Shown here: in pieces, positions 1-13,464 of the stretch | Layout of the letters: every line of letters begins with the position of its first letter | How positions within the stretch are numbered: position 1 is the first letter of the stretch | Assembly (NCBI RefSeq): GCF_030272615.1 | Contig: NC_081412.1 | Coordinates: 103,528,796-103,592,795, forward strand | Reading direction: 5' to 3' | From: Cryptomeria japonica | Taxonomy: Eukaryota; Streptophyta; Pinopsida; Cupressales; Cupressaceae | DNA: 64,000 bases | Translations under genes and position numbers: made by a program | Notes under the pieces: model-generated | What the model was told of the DNA's origin: nothing | The model's database searches: none | The model's input: the letters and a program-made list of their open reading frames with translations, nothing else

Positions 1-293
1 ACTGGGCAAAAGGTAGGGACACCCAAAAAAAAAATTCAATTTTTTCTTTTTTTTTTGAAAAAATCCAAAAATTCTGTACCATACCACCCAAATTGGGCAA
101 AAAATTTCTCCACACCCAAAATATGACTTTCACCAAAATAGGAGTTTATACTCGATTTTTATGGAAATGGCCTTCTAGACGTAATGGTGAGGTCGAAAAC
201 ACTCTAGGATGCCTCCAAAATGTGTAGTACCTCAGATCCAAAAATTGAAGCCTTCCAAGATGTCTCCCAAAACCAATCAATGAAGCCCCAATG

Positions 294-305
294 GCTCTGA
301 TACCA
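294..305 (-). promoter_or_regulatory. Primer-binding site, initiator-Met tRNA
   Basis: The minus strand reads TGGTATCAGAGC, a perfect 12-nt complement to the 3' end of plant initiator-Met tRNA. It touches the LTR with no spacer. Confidence 0.8.
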
Positions 306-754
306 TGTGAGATTTTTCCAAGATCAAGGGTACAATGAAAAGCATAAAGAGAGACAAAAGTATGACAAGAACAAACTGTATTCTCATCAATATATAAATG
401 ATCAACTGGATTAACCAATTAAATGAATATGAGCCTACTTATATAGGCAAGGCCATATGGATATACAAGAACACAATCATGACATGTAGCTCAATGAGAA
501 ACAAGGGTAGGTAAGAAATACTAGGGGTAGGTAGGAGAAATAATATAATATTCCACAAAAGGTGGATGACCCATCGAATGTGAAGTGTAACAGCAAAATA
601 AGACCACAAAAGGTGGAATTTCTTCTACAAGCTATATCCCTATGTGTACACTTCCCTAAGTGTCTCATATCCAAACTACGAAGAGATGCATTATCCTAAG
701 TTAACTTAAGTAAAGTGTAATAATATCCATGATGAATATTTATTTACACCAACA
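306..754 (-). repeat. Copia 5' LTR (449 bp)
   Basis: Read on the minus strand it begins TGTTGGTGTAAATAA and ends CTCACA, immediately followed by the PBS. It includes a TATA-like stretch near 440-450 (minus orientation), expected for the LTR promoter. Confidence 0.7.
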
Positions 755-2053
755 CCTATCATTGTATCATTATTTTAAAATATTGCTTAACAATAAACCT
801 AAAAATAAATGGAGTTTGACATGAGCATACAAATTTCATCATTACAAATATATAAATATTATACAATATTAGTAAATAAATAAATATCTTTCATATCAAT
901 TCATGTTATATTTTCTAAACTATTGAAAATAAATGAAATTTTACATTCCTAAAGCTATTTAATAGTGGAACTCTAAGTTGACATAGTCGTTTTCTTTTTT
1001 AATTTTACAACTTGAATGTCAAACTGGAAGGTTGTAGAGAGAAAAAGATAGTTCAATTTTTATTTTAATATCACTTAAATTCAATGACTACATGTTTGTA
1101 ATTAAATCATTAAGGACTAAAATGCTAGAATGCCACTGTATCATATAATAATTAATTCTTGATTCTGAATCAATAAAGATTATAGTCAATATTTTTTCTA
1201 TTTTATTGAGTTTTACATTGTGTAGTTTTATGTCATTTTGTTATAATGAATGGATCGGTTGGCAAGTCTACCATTATATATCTATTAAAAAAATTAGAGT
1301 TTTGAAATAAAGTGTAGATTTCTATGCACATAATTATTAGTGGGCTCCATTTTTTCTATTGATTAAGCCATGAAATTTTTCATGTGTTAAATTTTGAGAT
1401 TTTATATTTTTTTCATGTTTCGAAGGATTAATATTTATATCTTGTTTTATTGATATAATGTGTAATACAACTTCAAATATATCAATTTCTATATTTGGAA
1501 TATTTATGATAAAAAAATATATATTTTTATATTAAAAAATTAAATTTTATATAATAGTGAAATGTTTTACTATATTGGACATAATTGAATTGCACAAAAT
1601 ATATCACGTTCCATCTTTCAAATCATCTTCAAACTAGTATAGTATTTCTTTAATATTGTAGATCATATTCATGATATTTGAGTGATCTAAAATACTATTT
1701 AAAAAAATAAGAACTTTATTAATGAAAAACTAATAAATACAAATTTACACAACAAAATTTTGTATACTAACTCACATCAAAAGTGAAAAAAAACTCAATA
1801 AATAGAATAGTTTCTACTATCATATAAAGAAAGCTTTTGGATAGATAAACAACTAACAAATTCATAAAATATAAAATATTATAGAAAATTAGAAAATTTA
1901 ACAGAAATAAGCATTGAATAAAAAATAGATGTCATTTAAAGAGATATCTAAAACTATTTGACAAATTAGATAACACATTATATGATTCCTTGATATATTT
2001 AATGGTAATTCACATAATACACACCTAAAAGTATTTAATTAGATTTGGGGAAA
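755..2053. other. AT-rich stretch, no gene seen
   Basis: Very AT-rich with many homopolymer runs. No open frame shows codon structure or a recognisable motif, and I see no clear terminal repeats. Confidence 0.6.
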
Positions 2054-2479
2054 AATTATTACAACTTTCTCCTCCAATGATCAACGCCTTTTGAAAGATC
2101 TCTAAAAGGAAAAGTTGATAATGGAAATCCTTCTAGGGGTGAATCGTAAGTACTAGACACTAGGGAAATAGAATAAAAAATCCTTACCTCATACCCAACA
2201 TGGATATAAATTTTTAGTATTTGGACTTTTGGCATATTTTGGAGAAAGGCCAAAAAGTTTTGATGCATCATGCATCTTTGTCTTTTCATTTCAATAAATA
2301 GAATCCTTTTGTTTCTTATTATATATGATGCATCTTAAATATAAAAAAATAAGTCTTTTAAAAAATATAATAAGTATGAATAAAATGATATAATAAATAT
2401 GAAGAAAGTGAAGAATCACACATCCACATAATTTAAAAATTAAAAGATGGATTCTTAGAAGCCATCAAAAGAAGAAGTT

Positions 2480-3190
2480 AAAACATTGATCAATCAATGA
2501 TCAAATCCCCTCCAATCTAGAATCTTGGAGCTAGTATTCAAGTTGTCACCAACCCAAAATATAGAGACTAAGAACCTATCCAATCTCTCCAAGAGATTCA
2601 TTTCCACATCTCTTATTACTCTATGTATATTTATCATTTCTTGGCTTAATGTCAATCAATCCTAGGAGGAAAATATTATCCTTATAATCCTAAGATGAGG
2701 GATCAAGTCTATATATCCCTCCCCATTTTTCCTTGAGGCTAATAATGTCATTAAAGTCTCTAGCAAGTATCCAATGCTAGTAGGGAGCCTAGGACTAGAT
2801 GTATCAAATATGATTCTAGAGACAAGATTTTTTAGGAAGATAAATTGCGGCATACACTTTGGAAAATAGACACATTTCTCTAAAGACAAGACTATAGGAA
2901 ATGTAACAAATAAATAGTATCTATCAAAAATCCAATAGATAGGAGAGATCTTATGAGAGTCCTAAAAATGGACTAGACCACTAGCATTTCCCTATACACC
3001 AATACATTAAGATTGACCTCTCCACCAAGATTTCGGGGTAATATTCAACATGCCAAACATATATCTTTGACTCCTCAATAAATACAAAATCAAGAGAATT
3101 CAATCTATTCAAATCCTAAACAACCTTTTGTCTAGGGATGTTATTAAAATCTCTTGCATTCCATGATAGAATAATCATGCTATCCAAAAC
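2480..3190 (-). pseudogene. LINE ORF2 endonuclease remnant (L1-type)
   Basis: The minus strand carries broken pieces of an exonuclease-endonuclease-phosphatase domain, the APE-like nuclease of L1-type LINEs that nicks the target. Near 3180 it opens with an SWNARDFN-like start (cf. SWNxRGLN). Around 2760 it has the DFNDIISLKEKWGG block (cf. GDFN), followed by a TWSNKR-like block and an ERLDRFLVS-like block. At least two frameshifts and many stops separate them. No reverse transcriptase follows; the remnant fades out between 2060 and 2480. It belongs with the ORF1 remnant immediately upstream on the same strand. Confidence 0.65.
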
Positions 3191-3299
3191 TCAACCAAGT
3201 TCTCACCCATCACTTTTAATTTATCTTTCTCTTTCTTGCACCCTACCTTTCGATTTGCTTCTCTACTCCTCTTTTTTGAGGTTCTCTTGATACAAGCCC

Positions 3300-4260
3300 A
3301 AAGTGAGAGGAATTATGCTACCTTTCCTTGGGTCGTGTTCCTCTAAGACCAATTGGTGCTCTAGAGAAATCAAAACTAAATATGCTCTCAAATCATCTTT
3401 CCTTGCTAGCTCCATATCTCTTGAAGACTTTGGATGTAGTTAGTAACCATCTGATTAACAACCTATGAATTATCCTAAAGGAAGGACTCTCTAGGAGATC
3501 CAATATATCCACCCACAAAATCTTTAAACATCTTCATCCCTTGGGAGCTCCACATGTTTCTCAAAGTATTCTAAGAAACTTAAAGTGGTTATACACTTCA
3601 TTATCATGTATATCCTATAGAGTTCTCTTTTAGCCTCTTCCTTTATTACAAGGCTTCATTAGAAAAAAAATATCTATTTATCTGTGTCCCCTCTCACCAT
3701 ATGGGATTTCCCTTTACCGAGCTTTGAATATTAGTGAAAAGGTATAGTGGATGAAGCCCATATATAAGTATCTTTAAATATTTTCTTTGCAAATGACCAT
3801 ACTAATTGAAAATCCAACATTTGAATGGAAGAACTTCATAATCCAATTGTTATAACCATGAAGTAGAACCAAGTTAGATCTCTCTAGAATCTAAAGAAGC
3901 TTATTTAAATCTGTTTTAACACCAGATTAGACATAATTAACTATATTTTTATCCATTATTGTTTGTGAAAGACCAAATGGCCTACCAAGAAATAGGTCAA
4001 TCAAATAGGGAATGCCATTCCATCAAAAATCCAATAGGAGGCACATAAATTGGACCTAGATAGGAACCTTTAAAGGAATATCCTCTACTCTTTTGAACCA
4101 TGCATGCCATGGATTGATGAACAATCCAACTTGATTATAAAAGTATGGGCTTCCCTCCAAATCTTTATTGTGATGTAACTTGCACAAGAACACCACTATG
4201 AAGAAGTTATTATCATCCAATAGCACTTCTATATCTCCTTTTGGGTTGCCCATTCTCTAT
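3300..4260 (-). pseudogene. LINE ORF1 remnant, DUF4283-type nucleic-acid-binding protein
   Basis: The best-kept part is a 65-codon frame ending at 4056: FFIVVFLCKLHHNKD, then YFYNQVGLFINPWHAWF, then PLKVPI. Across a stop (TAG, expected Trp) the frame continues with a block like WVQFMCLLLDFWWNG and a FLGRPFGLSQT block. This matches the order seen in the DUF4283 region of plant L1 ORF1 proteins, which bind the element RNA. The usual zinc-knuckle region at the C-terminal end is too eroded to call. It sits directly upstream of the endonuclease remnant, in normal LINE order. Assignment rests on motif memory. Confidence 0.6.
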
Positions 4261-5464
4261 ACCCAAGACTCCAAGAAAGGGGGAGAGACATGCATGCCCA
4301 TAATTACAATTCAAGACATGATTAAACAAATATAAAACATCCTCCAACACCAAATTTGGTTAGATAACTAACCTTGGTCTATCTTCGGCCCTTTGCAAAT
4401 AACCATTTACCTTCAAGGATGAGGCCCACTAGAATCATAATTGGTTTTACCATGCATGTCATTACATAAGAGACCCACCACACATGCATGAAATGATGAA
4501 GAAAAATCTCCTCTCAAAAATCTTTGCAAAAATAATCCATCAAAACAAATCCAGACCCAACCAAGGCTAAAAATCCAATAAAAAGGACAACTTACCTCTA
4601 GTAATATGACACATTTTACAAAAAAATCCCTCTTCAAATAGAGACTAAAAACCCCAAAATAAAACTCACACCACCTAAATGGATCTCACACAATAACCTT
4701 GCTCCCATACCCCATATGACACCGTTGCAATCTAAAAAACCTAAAAAATGAGTGCAACTAAGACAAACCCTAGAAAGCGCAATAGCATGCATCCCTACTT
4801 GACACCTTCTCCATTCACTTGCAAGATAAATTATAACTTCATAATTAGATTATATTAATATTAATATATACTTAGATTATATATTGGTATAAAAATTATA
4901 TTATAGTATATATATACTTGTCATGTATATATTAATATTAAAACATATATCAAATTTCAATGTATAGTCAATACAAAAGAAAAATCATATTCCAAGAAAT
5001 GGATATTTGTTATTAATAGATATTCAATTTTTTTAAATAGATTTTTCTACCATGGTTCTTGCCTTGGGATTTTTCTTTGGGGTGTCAAATCTAAAAAATC
5101 TAATGTCCCAATTTTTTATTTTTTTTTTCCTTAGTTTTTTAGACTTTGTCATTTGTGTTGATGACTTTTTTACCCAAATTTGATCAAACAAAAAGGATTT
5201 GTTTAAGAAATTTTCGTCTTTCTTTTGATAAAATATTTTCATTATTTTGAATTTAATATATAATTATTATTGATTTTCTACATGCATTATTTATAAAGGT
5301 CTTGATTGATATCCTTGTGATGCTTTAAATATTTAACCTAATGCAAACTATTAAATAGTGACAAATATATTCTAGAATTCTATCTAATTGAAAACACTCT
5401 AAACAAAACAATGGAAAGAAACTGTAAATGATCTTAAATAAAAAATTTAATACTTGCATGATGT
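4261..5464. other. Possible LINE 5' leader, then AT-rich DNA
   Basis: The part up to about 4820 is of mixed composition and may be the leader of the minus-strand LINE. From 4830 on the sequence is AT-rich with TA-rich patches (4850-4960). No gene is supported; the short open frames here have no recognisable content. Confidence 0.4.
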
Positions 5465-6599
5465 TTGCTACTCTCATGGGTTCTATTCTATCATATCTTA
5501 TGTGATCTTGTTGTATGAATATTGCTCTCAGAATAGTGTACTTATGGTTTCAAGATGACAACACAAGAATGGCCTTTTGTGGTGTATGGAATGCAAGATG
5601 GATTCTAAATCCTATGAATGCAGTGATAATGGATATGGGGAGATAGATATGCTAGTGTGATAAAGCTGGTGATGTTGGTAATGAAGCTAGTGTTCTAATT
5701 CTTATGCTATGATGCAAATGAGGGGGAGCTAGAGGCACACTTTTAGAAATTTGCTTTGCTTTTTTGAAAACTAGAATGAGTGAATGCTCTAACTCATAAC
5801 TAGTATCTAGCCTAAAATGCAAGTTGAAGGCTTCCTTTTATAAACTTTTGAGGGCTTGATCTTAGGTGTCATGAGATCAACAGTGGAGAAGAAGTATTTG
5901 GTGAAGTGTATGGCTAGGATTGAATTGGTTAGGAGTTTAGAGAGAAAGGAGGCAAATTTTACTCCTACATTGGAAAGGTGGATGGATAGGTGGAAGAATG
6001 AGACACATGTCATAATGCTCACCATGATCAAGGAATGAAGAAGATGGATTAGGACTCTAGTTTGTTGAAGGTTAGAGGAAGACTAGGATTTTATGAGACA
6101 CTTGGCCCATGTGTCAACTTTGACCAAGCTGAGGTGGAAAGACAATTGAAGAGGAAATACGATGAGTGGAATAAGAATAAGATGTGAGATGCCAAATAAG
6201 GTTCCCCTTCCTTTTGACTAGGGATGATGTTGAAGATAATTAGCTAATTAAATATGAATAATATTTAATTATTTTAGCCACATGATGATGAGGTGGGATG
6301 ATGATGAGAGAGGTAAGGTGTAAAGGTGATATGAATTTTCGGATTGAAGAGTTAGGTTAGATAAAAAATTAAATAAATAAGAAATTATTTAATTAGGATA
6401 GAGTTTAGAAAAATTATGATGAATTTGGATTATTTAATTAAATATTTAATATTTAATTAATAATTTGTTTTAGAGGAATAAGATAAATGAATCAAATAAA
6501 TAAATTTGTAATTTATTTATTGATAGTCATAGAAGGATAAAACCATTAAATAAATAATTAATATTTATTTAATTATCTCTAGTCATTTTTAGATGTATA
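5465..6599 (-). repeat. Possible degenerate gypsy-type LTR
   Basis: Read on the minus strand, 6599-6581 resembles the TGTAGACACCTAAAATTGTCC start seen at 41371 and 52615. It is followed, as in those LTRs, by a long run of TAATT/TTTATT-rich sequence, and near 5850 by a TATA-like TTTATAAAAGG motif. The lower boundary is approximate and no target duplication was found. It could instead be an unrelated AT-rich region. Confidence 0.3.
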
Positions 6600-7748
6600 G
6601 AAGGTTGATTATAAAATATCTATAACTTTCAAACGGTCAAATCAATTTTTTCGAATCTAAAAGATCCACCACACTCTATTCTTCAAAAAACTATAGGTTG
6701 AAAAAGAAAATTGAAGTTCATAATTTTTTTACCAAGTTAGGGTGACTAAACATATAGTTTTTGATATTTTTGAAAAGTCCTAATAAAAAATTACAACTAA
6801 TTATTTACTTGCAAAAAAATGATTAAATATTATCTCGCATTCAGGCATGTGTTCTCTAATTATAGTGAAAGGTTCAAAATAATAAAAAATGAAATCTTGT
6901 ACTTAGGTTGGTTAGACATACATCTTCTTTTTATTTTTGTTAAAAAAATAGTACCATTGCATTGAAATTTCAAATTTTTACTACATAATTTTATTTTTTT
7001 TCAAAAACTAACTAGTAACCTACAAAAAACATTCAATTTTCTATTCCTACATATTTCCCATAGTATGCTAATAACATATTAAAACCTTCATGTGAAATTG
7101 CCTCTCTATTTTTTAAAAAAATTATTGTCACTTAAGGGCCTAGTTTGGACCCTAACTATCATAGATTGTCCCCATAATATGTTTAAGAATGGATAATCAA
7201 ATATAAAAGTTTAAACCAGGTAAACACAAGAGAAACCATTGTAGAAAAAATCTACCACCAAAGAGATTGAAGCTTATATTTAATTTTAATCAAAGGTGTG
7301 CACACATACGTCACTTAACTCTTTGATAATAATATGAAATCATTAATGTGATTACAACTTACAATCTTCTATCCTATACCTCCAATATAAATAAAAGTTA
7401 GAAATTTGAAACCAACAATTAATATTTCAATCTATGAGTTAATGTTGGACACAACTTAAATATCCAATGATCTATAGATATGATCAAACAATTTGGAATA
7501 ATTTCTTTGACACCTCACAAACAAATCATAAATTATGTCATAATGTTCAAATTGATCACTTTCCCAAATCTAGACATGCCATGAGGGTGTTCAAAGTATT
7601 TTTTATAACCACCAAATTGGGAAAATACTCAATAACTCTCAATCTTGAACTTTTTAATGCAACCTCCCTATTCAATGACTTCTTACACAATACCCCAAGT
7701 ATATCAAGAATACATACTAAATAAATAATATCTTCACCCTCACATGGC
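6600..7748. other. AT-rich stretch, no gene seen
   Basis: No motif-bearing reading frame on either strand. It forms the left flank of the element inserted at 7754. Confidence 0.5.
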
Positions 7749-7753
7749 CATTA

Positions 7754-9963
7754 TGTTGGTTCCAAAATGGGTTTACACTGCAAGAGGAAATAACCAAGTT
7801 GATTCTTCAAATATCTATGGAGAAGCCAACTCCAACTATTAAAATCCTCAAGAAATTGGACCAACTGACAAGGATTCTGCAAATCCTTCTACGCTTTGGG
7901 CTCTGCAAAGCCTAGGAGGGTGATCCTTTAGTGAATTCATGATCTCTATGCCATACTCATAGATTCACTAAAACAAAGCAGATAATCTCATATATAGGCT
8001 CAGCAATAGGGAGAATGCTCAAGGATGGAAAATCCTTCAGTGACCCTCAACCTAATTGGAGCATGAGATGGGTAAAACACACAATAACAGGCATAAATTG
8101 AAATATATTCTATTATTCAGCAAATTATAGAAATTTGTCTGTGAGTTTGAACACAAAATTGACATTAAAGACAATTACAAGTTGTGATCAGTGCCTTACT
8201 CCATTGGGTACTTGAATTTACAAGATGTAAAACGAAAATATGACAAAATTTTATTTAATAGCATAGGATCTAAGATAATATTGCCTTACAATATGTCTCA
8301 TCTACAATCCCAAACCAAACTACTTATCAAAATCCCTATATAAGCCCTACCACTCTTGAATTCCACTCAAGCATTTAATCGATCCCTTAGATCGAAGCAT
8401 GAACAAAAAATACATACACCACAACAGTGCAACAAATGAAAAAAAAAAACCTTGATTCTACTCATTCAAAATATGATAGAATTATACAATGGAGGAATGG
8501 ATTTGAATTATATTTTATTGACTTGATCAGCTATCTTCTGTCACAAAACAATTTCCATATAACTCCTTCAAGAACCTGCACAAAACTTGACACTAAATGC
8601 TTTTCATTACTCTATAAATGACTTTATAGCTTGCTCATTTCACCTAGACTCACTACTGGAACCAAAAAAGGAACCCTAAAGGAACCAGAATTCAAAACAT
8701 TGTCTCATGGCCTCGAATTCCCTTTTATAGAAAAAAGGGAGCAAATAAGCTACGGGCCAGAGAAGACACTTGTCATTCTAAAATGACTAGTCATACATGA
8801 TTCTGCTACAAAATATCCCAATTGCCTCTTTGATATTCTTTATGCCTTTTGTTGTTGCCTGATGAAGATCTGATAAGGACTCATGACATACTCGGTTCAT
8901 TTCCCGAAGAAATAACCACTACAAGATGCCAAAATATTTTAAATGCACCAGAAAACCCTAACTTTGCACTATGCGAGCTCATTCCAATCAACTTTGGTTC
9001 TTAAAATTTATTTGCTCATGCTTGAAATGCCTCTAGTAAATTGAAATAAGAATATTTCTCTCTCTCATTATTCCTCTATTAGGATACCAGATCTCATCCA
9101 CCATTACTTGCTCATGCACACAAAGAAACGATGCTAATTCATTTTGAAATAAATTTTGAATCTCAATCGTCGATCTTCCTCCATGTTGGCACATTGTACG
9201 ATCCATACTAGTCAATCTGACATTGACAATCACATGTGGCAAGTGGGCCCATCAAAGTTATGACATAGAACCTCCAACTCAGCCTCCACCTCACCTCAGT
9301 CAGTGGCTACTGTCTCACCACCATCAACGGCTCCATCATCGACTTGCCTCGGCTCACCTAGGACATGTGGCATCATCTCGTGATGTCATGATCCATAACC
9401 TTCGAGCATATTTGATCACGGGGTTATGAGAGCCAGCAGATCTGCTCGATCTTTACCTCCTAAGCATGGTAACCACCACTCTTTAGCCAGTTAAACGTTG
9501 AGCACCTTTTTGTAGAAATTAAAACATCTCCATCTATTAAACCACGTGCAAAATGCAGGAACTTTTAGTAGCTCAACTATAAACATAAAGACATTGGCTG
9601 AAATATTAAGGTTGGCTTAGGAAAATTAATAAGCCACTCGCTGAAAAATTTAAAAAGGGGGCCCGTCTAGGATGAAGAATAAAGTGCAGACATAGGAAAA
9701 TACTAATAGGGGCCCAACATAAAAACAATTTAATGCTTAGGAAACAGATGGCCCTGCCAATGGTAAGCAAGCCCTTGGCTTTAAGTGGAGAAAAAGTAAC
9801 GCCAAATTATAACAAGCTTAGGGTTTTTATAAAAGACTTAATAAAAATGCATAAACCCTAAACCCTAAGCCCGAAACACAAGACAGAGAGCAAGATCAAA
9901 TCAAAATGGCCAATATTTTGACTAAGGCATGAAAAAAATTCATAGTCATTTTTAGGACTAGCA
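7754..9963 (-). repeat. 3' LTR of the 7754-15707 element (2210 bp)
   Basis: On the plus strand it starts TGTTGGTTCC and ends TTTTTAGGACTAGCA. It matches 13486-15707 throughout, including a telomere-like AAACCCTAAACCCTAA stretch at about 9853-9868. Short open frames inside (for example 9223-9429) are not conserved between the two copies. Confidence 0.85.
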
Positions 9964-10601
9964 GTGGCTTTGGTTGGGGATGATCATTACTCAGGAATGA
10001 TGTGAGAATCCTAAATCTCAGGTGGAGAAGACCATTGCAGAGAAGACCAAAAAGGAACTTACCTGGATAGGGAAACTCAAACAGAAAGGAAACTACTCTA
10101 CTTATGTACAAGACCTAATCTATTGTTCATGGAAAAGAGCTACTTCAAAAAAAGTAGGGCCTCAAGAATTGTCCATGAAAAGGCAATTCAAGAAGAAAAA
10201 GATTACTACTCTGTTGGGCATAGAGTCAAAAAGGTCTACTCTACCCCAAGCTACTTGTGGCTTCAAGGTCAAACCACATGTGATGGCCCAAGTCCATCTG
10301 ACAAGATCACCCAAAGCTTTCCTCTGTCATAGACATGGTTTTCCTTGGACTGCACTGAAACCAATTTGATAACATAGTTGGATTGCCACCGATCAAGCAT
10401 TCTGACATCTCTTAGCCAACCACTATGCTTAAAATTATCTTTGCATTCACTGTTGAACCTCTAAAACTTGTTCAATGATTGAAAAATTAAAACACGATGT
10501 GACCAAAACAATTCATGCTCACTGAAAAACACACTTCCATGATGAACACAACATGTGCCATAGCACTAATCATTGTCACACTCAAGAAAGACATTTCCTT
10601 G
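9964..10601 (-). other. 3' untranslated part of the 7754-15707 element
   Basis: Lies between the end of the acidic ORF and the 3' LTR. No polypurine tract is visible on the minus strand next to the LTR, where one is expected. Plus-strand frames at 10022-10369 are not supported by any motif. Confidence 0.45.
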
Positions 10602-11938
10602 CTAAAAAAGAAAAAGCTCATATTCTGATATGCAGTTGGGAATATAGGCCTCATTCAAATCATTACTTTGCTTATCAAAAGAAGAACTCTCAAAATAATC
10701 CAACCTCCCACTGTCCACAATAAGCAAATTATTATCAAGAGGAGGAAAAGGATCACAACTGATCCTCTCATACACCTGCAAATCATCAAACTGAGGAGAA
10801 ACTTCAGCCACTTGCCCTGAGTCCCATTTGATATCATTCATATCAACAATAGGAGAAAATTTATCAACATCAAACAACATCAAATTAGGAATTACATCCT
10901 AGTAATTGCAATCATTTGCTTCACAAATTGATGCATCTAAGATGTCCAGTCTCTCAATTGTCTCCTCATACAAAGGATTAGAAACCATATGAAATCCCTT
11001 CTCAAAAGCATTATGGCAAAGCAATAGTTGATCCATATCTGCATCCTCATTAAAAATTGCATTAAAGGTTTCACTAAAACCATTGCCAAACTCAATACCA
11101 AATTCATTTTCACCAGGAATAAAAGAATCAGAATATGAACTAGAAAAACTCTCAACAGTATAGTTTTCATAATATGGATACTCAATGTCATGATTTGCAT
11201 AGACTTCAGAAAAAATATCATAACTATTCAAACCCTTTTGAACTTCAACTTTCTCAACCATACAGGCTAGTTCAGGAACATTTTGTTGATAAGAACATTG
11301 AGAAACAATCTAATCCATTGCATGAAGAGTTGTTTGTAATGGGACAACTAGTGCACAACTACTTGTAATATTAATTTCAGGCATGCATACCTTAACTAAC
11401 TCTTCATATACATTATTTTGGATAAGGTCATGTGGCATAGGCACAATTGAAGCATGATTTCTTCATTGGAACACACCATGCAACTTTCTATATCAATAGT
11501 ACCATCAACCAAAAATGGTTGCATCTCATTATTCAAGTTCCTAGCATCACACATAGAAGATCCCTGGGAGAATGAATTTATGTCATCAAAATTTTGCACA
11601 TCATTATTGTCTTCATCAGATGTACAACCTCCCAATTCTCCCTCATACTAGCTACTAGATTCAATTGAACCATAAGATTGCAGATGGATCTCTTATGTGA
11701 CATCCTCACTATAGGAACAAATAATTTTGTCATCTAGTGTAGCAACTGAAATTACCTCTATCTTTGTACCAGTTGTGTTATATCGTTTCTCACCAATCTT
11801 TTCTTTATTAACATGAGGAATAACCAATGTTTGAGACAAGTTCTCTTCACTCATATTATTGTTTGGATAATAAGTCACAACATGGTTATTGTGGTTAGTA
11901 GGGATGTAAATGCTTTGATATTGACCTTCACCTCTCAT
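10602..11938 (-). pseudogene. Unrecognised acidic ORF following gag
   Basis: About 445 codons on the minus strand, kept open apart from a few stops and one frameshift (near 11300-11390). It begins MRGEGQYQSIYIPTNHN just after gag and ends ISEYELFLF at 10602. It is rich in Asp, Glu, Asn, Ser and Tyr and poor in basic residues, for example GENEFGIEFGNGFSETF near 11100. No protease DSG/DTG, RT YxDD, RNase H or integrase motif is visible. It occupies the place where pol would stand and may be an acidic gag extension or an unrelated accessory protein. I do not recognise the family. Confidence 0.5.
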
Positions 11939-11999
11939 CTCACACCTTTCTTTAACATCTCATGTCTTAGGGTAGAAAACTCTTGCCGCTAAATAAATC

Positions 12000-12560
12000 T
12001 TAGGAATTCCATATTTCAAGTTGTTCTCAATGTCCATTGTTGTCCTATAATCCTTTTGCAAGGTTTTAGGATCCTTATCTCTCAGTAAATAACTCATTTC
12101 CTGATCAAATGCAGCTAGGTAAACAACCAAACATACTTAATCATTTGATCTATAACCGCTAGGAAATTCATCCAAAGTTCTTGCAAATCTGAGGTTGAAA
12201 ATAGGGACCAACTCATCTTCCTCCCTTTTAATACCCATGAATCCCTTGATAGTTGAACTTGGATTAACTCTTTCACCAAATTGTTTCATGAAATTTGCAC
12301 TAAGTTCATCCCATGAAGAGATAGAACATGCTAGAAAATATGAAAACCAATCTCTCGCATCCCTTTTCAGAGACTGAAAAAAAATTCTTCATGAAAACAT
12401 CTTCCTGACTAATCTCAAAATCTCTCAACAAATCAAAAAACTCCTACATGTGTTTTCATGTTGATTTGAAACCTTTCCCATTGAAACTTGGTAAATGTTC
12501 CCTAATCCTAAGAGGAACAGGGTTCGAGAAACCTTGAATACCATTAAAACTTAATGGTTT
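12000..12560 (-). pseudogene. Retrotransposon gag remnant
   Basis: On the minus strand, translation gives LREHLPSFNGKGF-like and EFFDLLRDFEISQEDVFMKNFF blocks. After a +1/-1 shift come SLKRDARDWFSYF, SSWDELSANFMKQFGE and IKREEDELVPIFNLRFARTLDEFP. This is the order of the retrotrans_gag domain (capsid) of plant gypsy-type elements: SLK..A..WF, then SW.EL...F...F. At least two stops and one frameshift interrupt it. The frame then runs on toward a basic stretch and the acidic ORF downstream. No CCHC zinc knuckle was seen. Confidence 0.65.
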
Positions 12561-13464
12561 ATATCTTTCAATAGAGAAAATTCTGCAATGACTTGACAAG
12601 GGCTACATATCTTGCATACCGACATTTGATACTTCATAGGGGAATAGAGGCAGATGATACATCTTCTCACTCATTTCCCTACCTCTTCCTTCTATCACAA
12701 TTTCTTAAGATATTACAATGTATAACTCAAACATACTTCATCAACTTAGTACACAATCTGAAAAATCATGCCTTAGAAGTATGTAGAAAAATTACCACCA
12801 TTCCCTTTCTTAGTTCTTAGCTCACTTAATAGGGAAACATTTTCTACAAATGACTCATGGAAATACATTTTATTCATGAAAATCAAAATACCTGGAAAAG
12901 TTGTAGTGGCTACAAATTAACTTTCTGGTTGGAAATACTAGTAGATCTTAAGCTAACTTTACATCTTCATTAGGTTCTTTGGTAGAACCACCACCTCTTT
13001 GCAGAAGATAAATATTTGAACAATTGGAATTTCTTCATAGGTCAAATTTGTTTAAAAAACTAGCACTGCAACACCTCCCTATCCATAAATATGGCATCAT
13101 ATAGATTCCTTCCTCAACTTGTTAGGGTACTTCATCATAAGAGCTCAAATCTGCTTCATCTCTATTGTAAATACTTTAGTTCTTCTTAGTTCCTCTTCAA
13201 ATAGTGTACACTGGTGCAGAGATCTCAGAGTCGCCACTCACAACTTGTGAGGTATTGAAATAATAATCAAACATGGATAAATCTAGACAGAACTTACATT
13301 GAAAGATGAATTACAACGGATTCTCAGGCAACATTTATGAGAATTGACTCAACTGACAAGGGATGGAATTAACAAGCTCATGACTCTATAAGGCACTAGA
13401 ATCTCTGGGATAATACCTTAGTAAACTTTTACTGGAGGTCTTTGATAATTTTTTTATTGACTTC
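12561..13464 (-). other. Leader between PBS and gag
   Basis: No coding signal on the minus strand. The short plus-strand frame at 12593-12820 shows no motif and is probably chance. Confidence 0.45.

Larger units (their letters stand above)
1..754 (-). mobile_element. Ty1/copia retrotransposon, 5' end only (leaves the window)
   Basis: Minus-strand LTR retrotransposon of which only the 5' LTR (306-754), primer-binding site (294-305) and the first ~290 bases of leader lie in the window. The LTR has TG...CA ends, and the 12-nt match to the 3' end of initiator-Met tRNA directly abuts it, the usual copia arrangement. Nothing in the leader reads convincingly as gag; a 90-codon open frame across the PBS looks fortuitous. 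The target duplication cannot be checked because the other end is outside. Confidence 0.75.

Noticed and set aside
9033-9429. Overlapping plus and minus frames
   Set aside because: They lie inside the 2.2-kb LTR; the partner LTR does not keep either frame.
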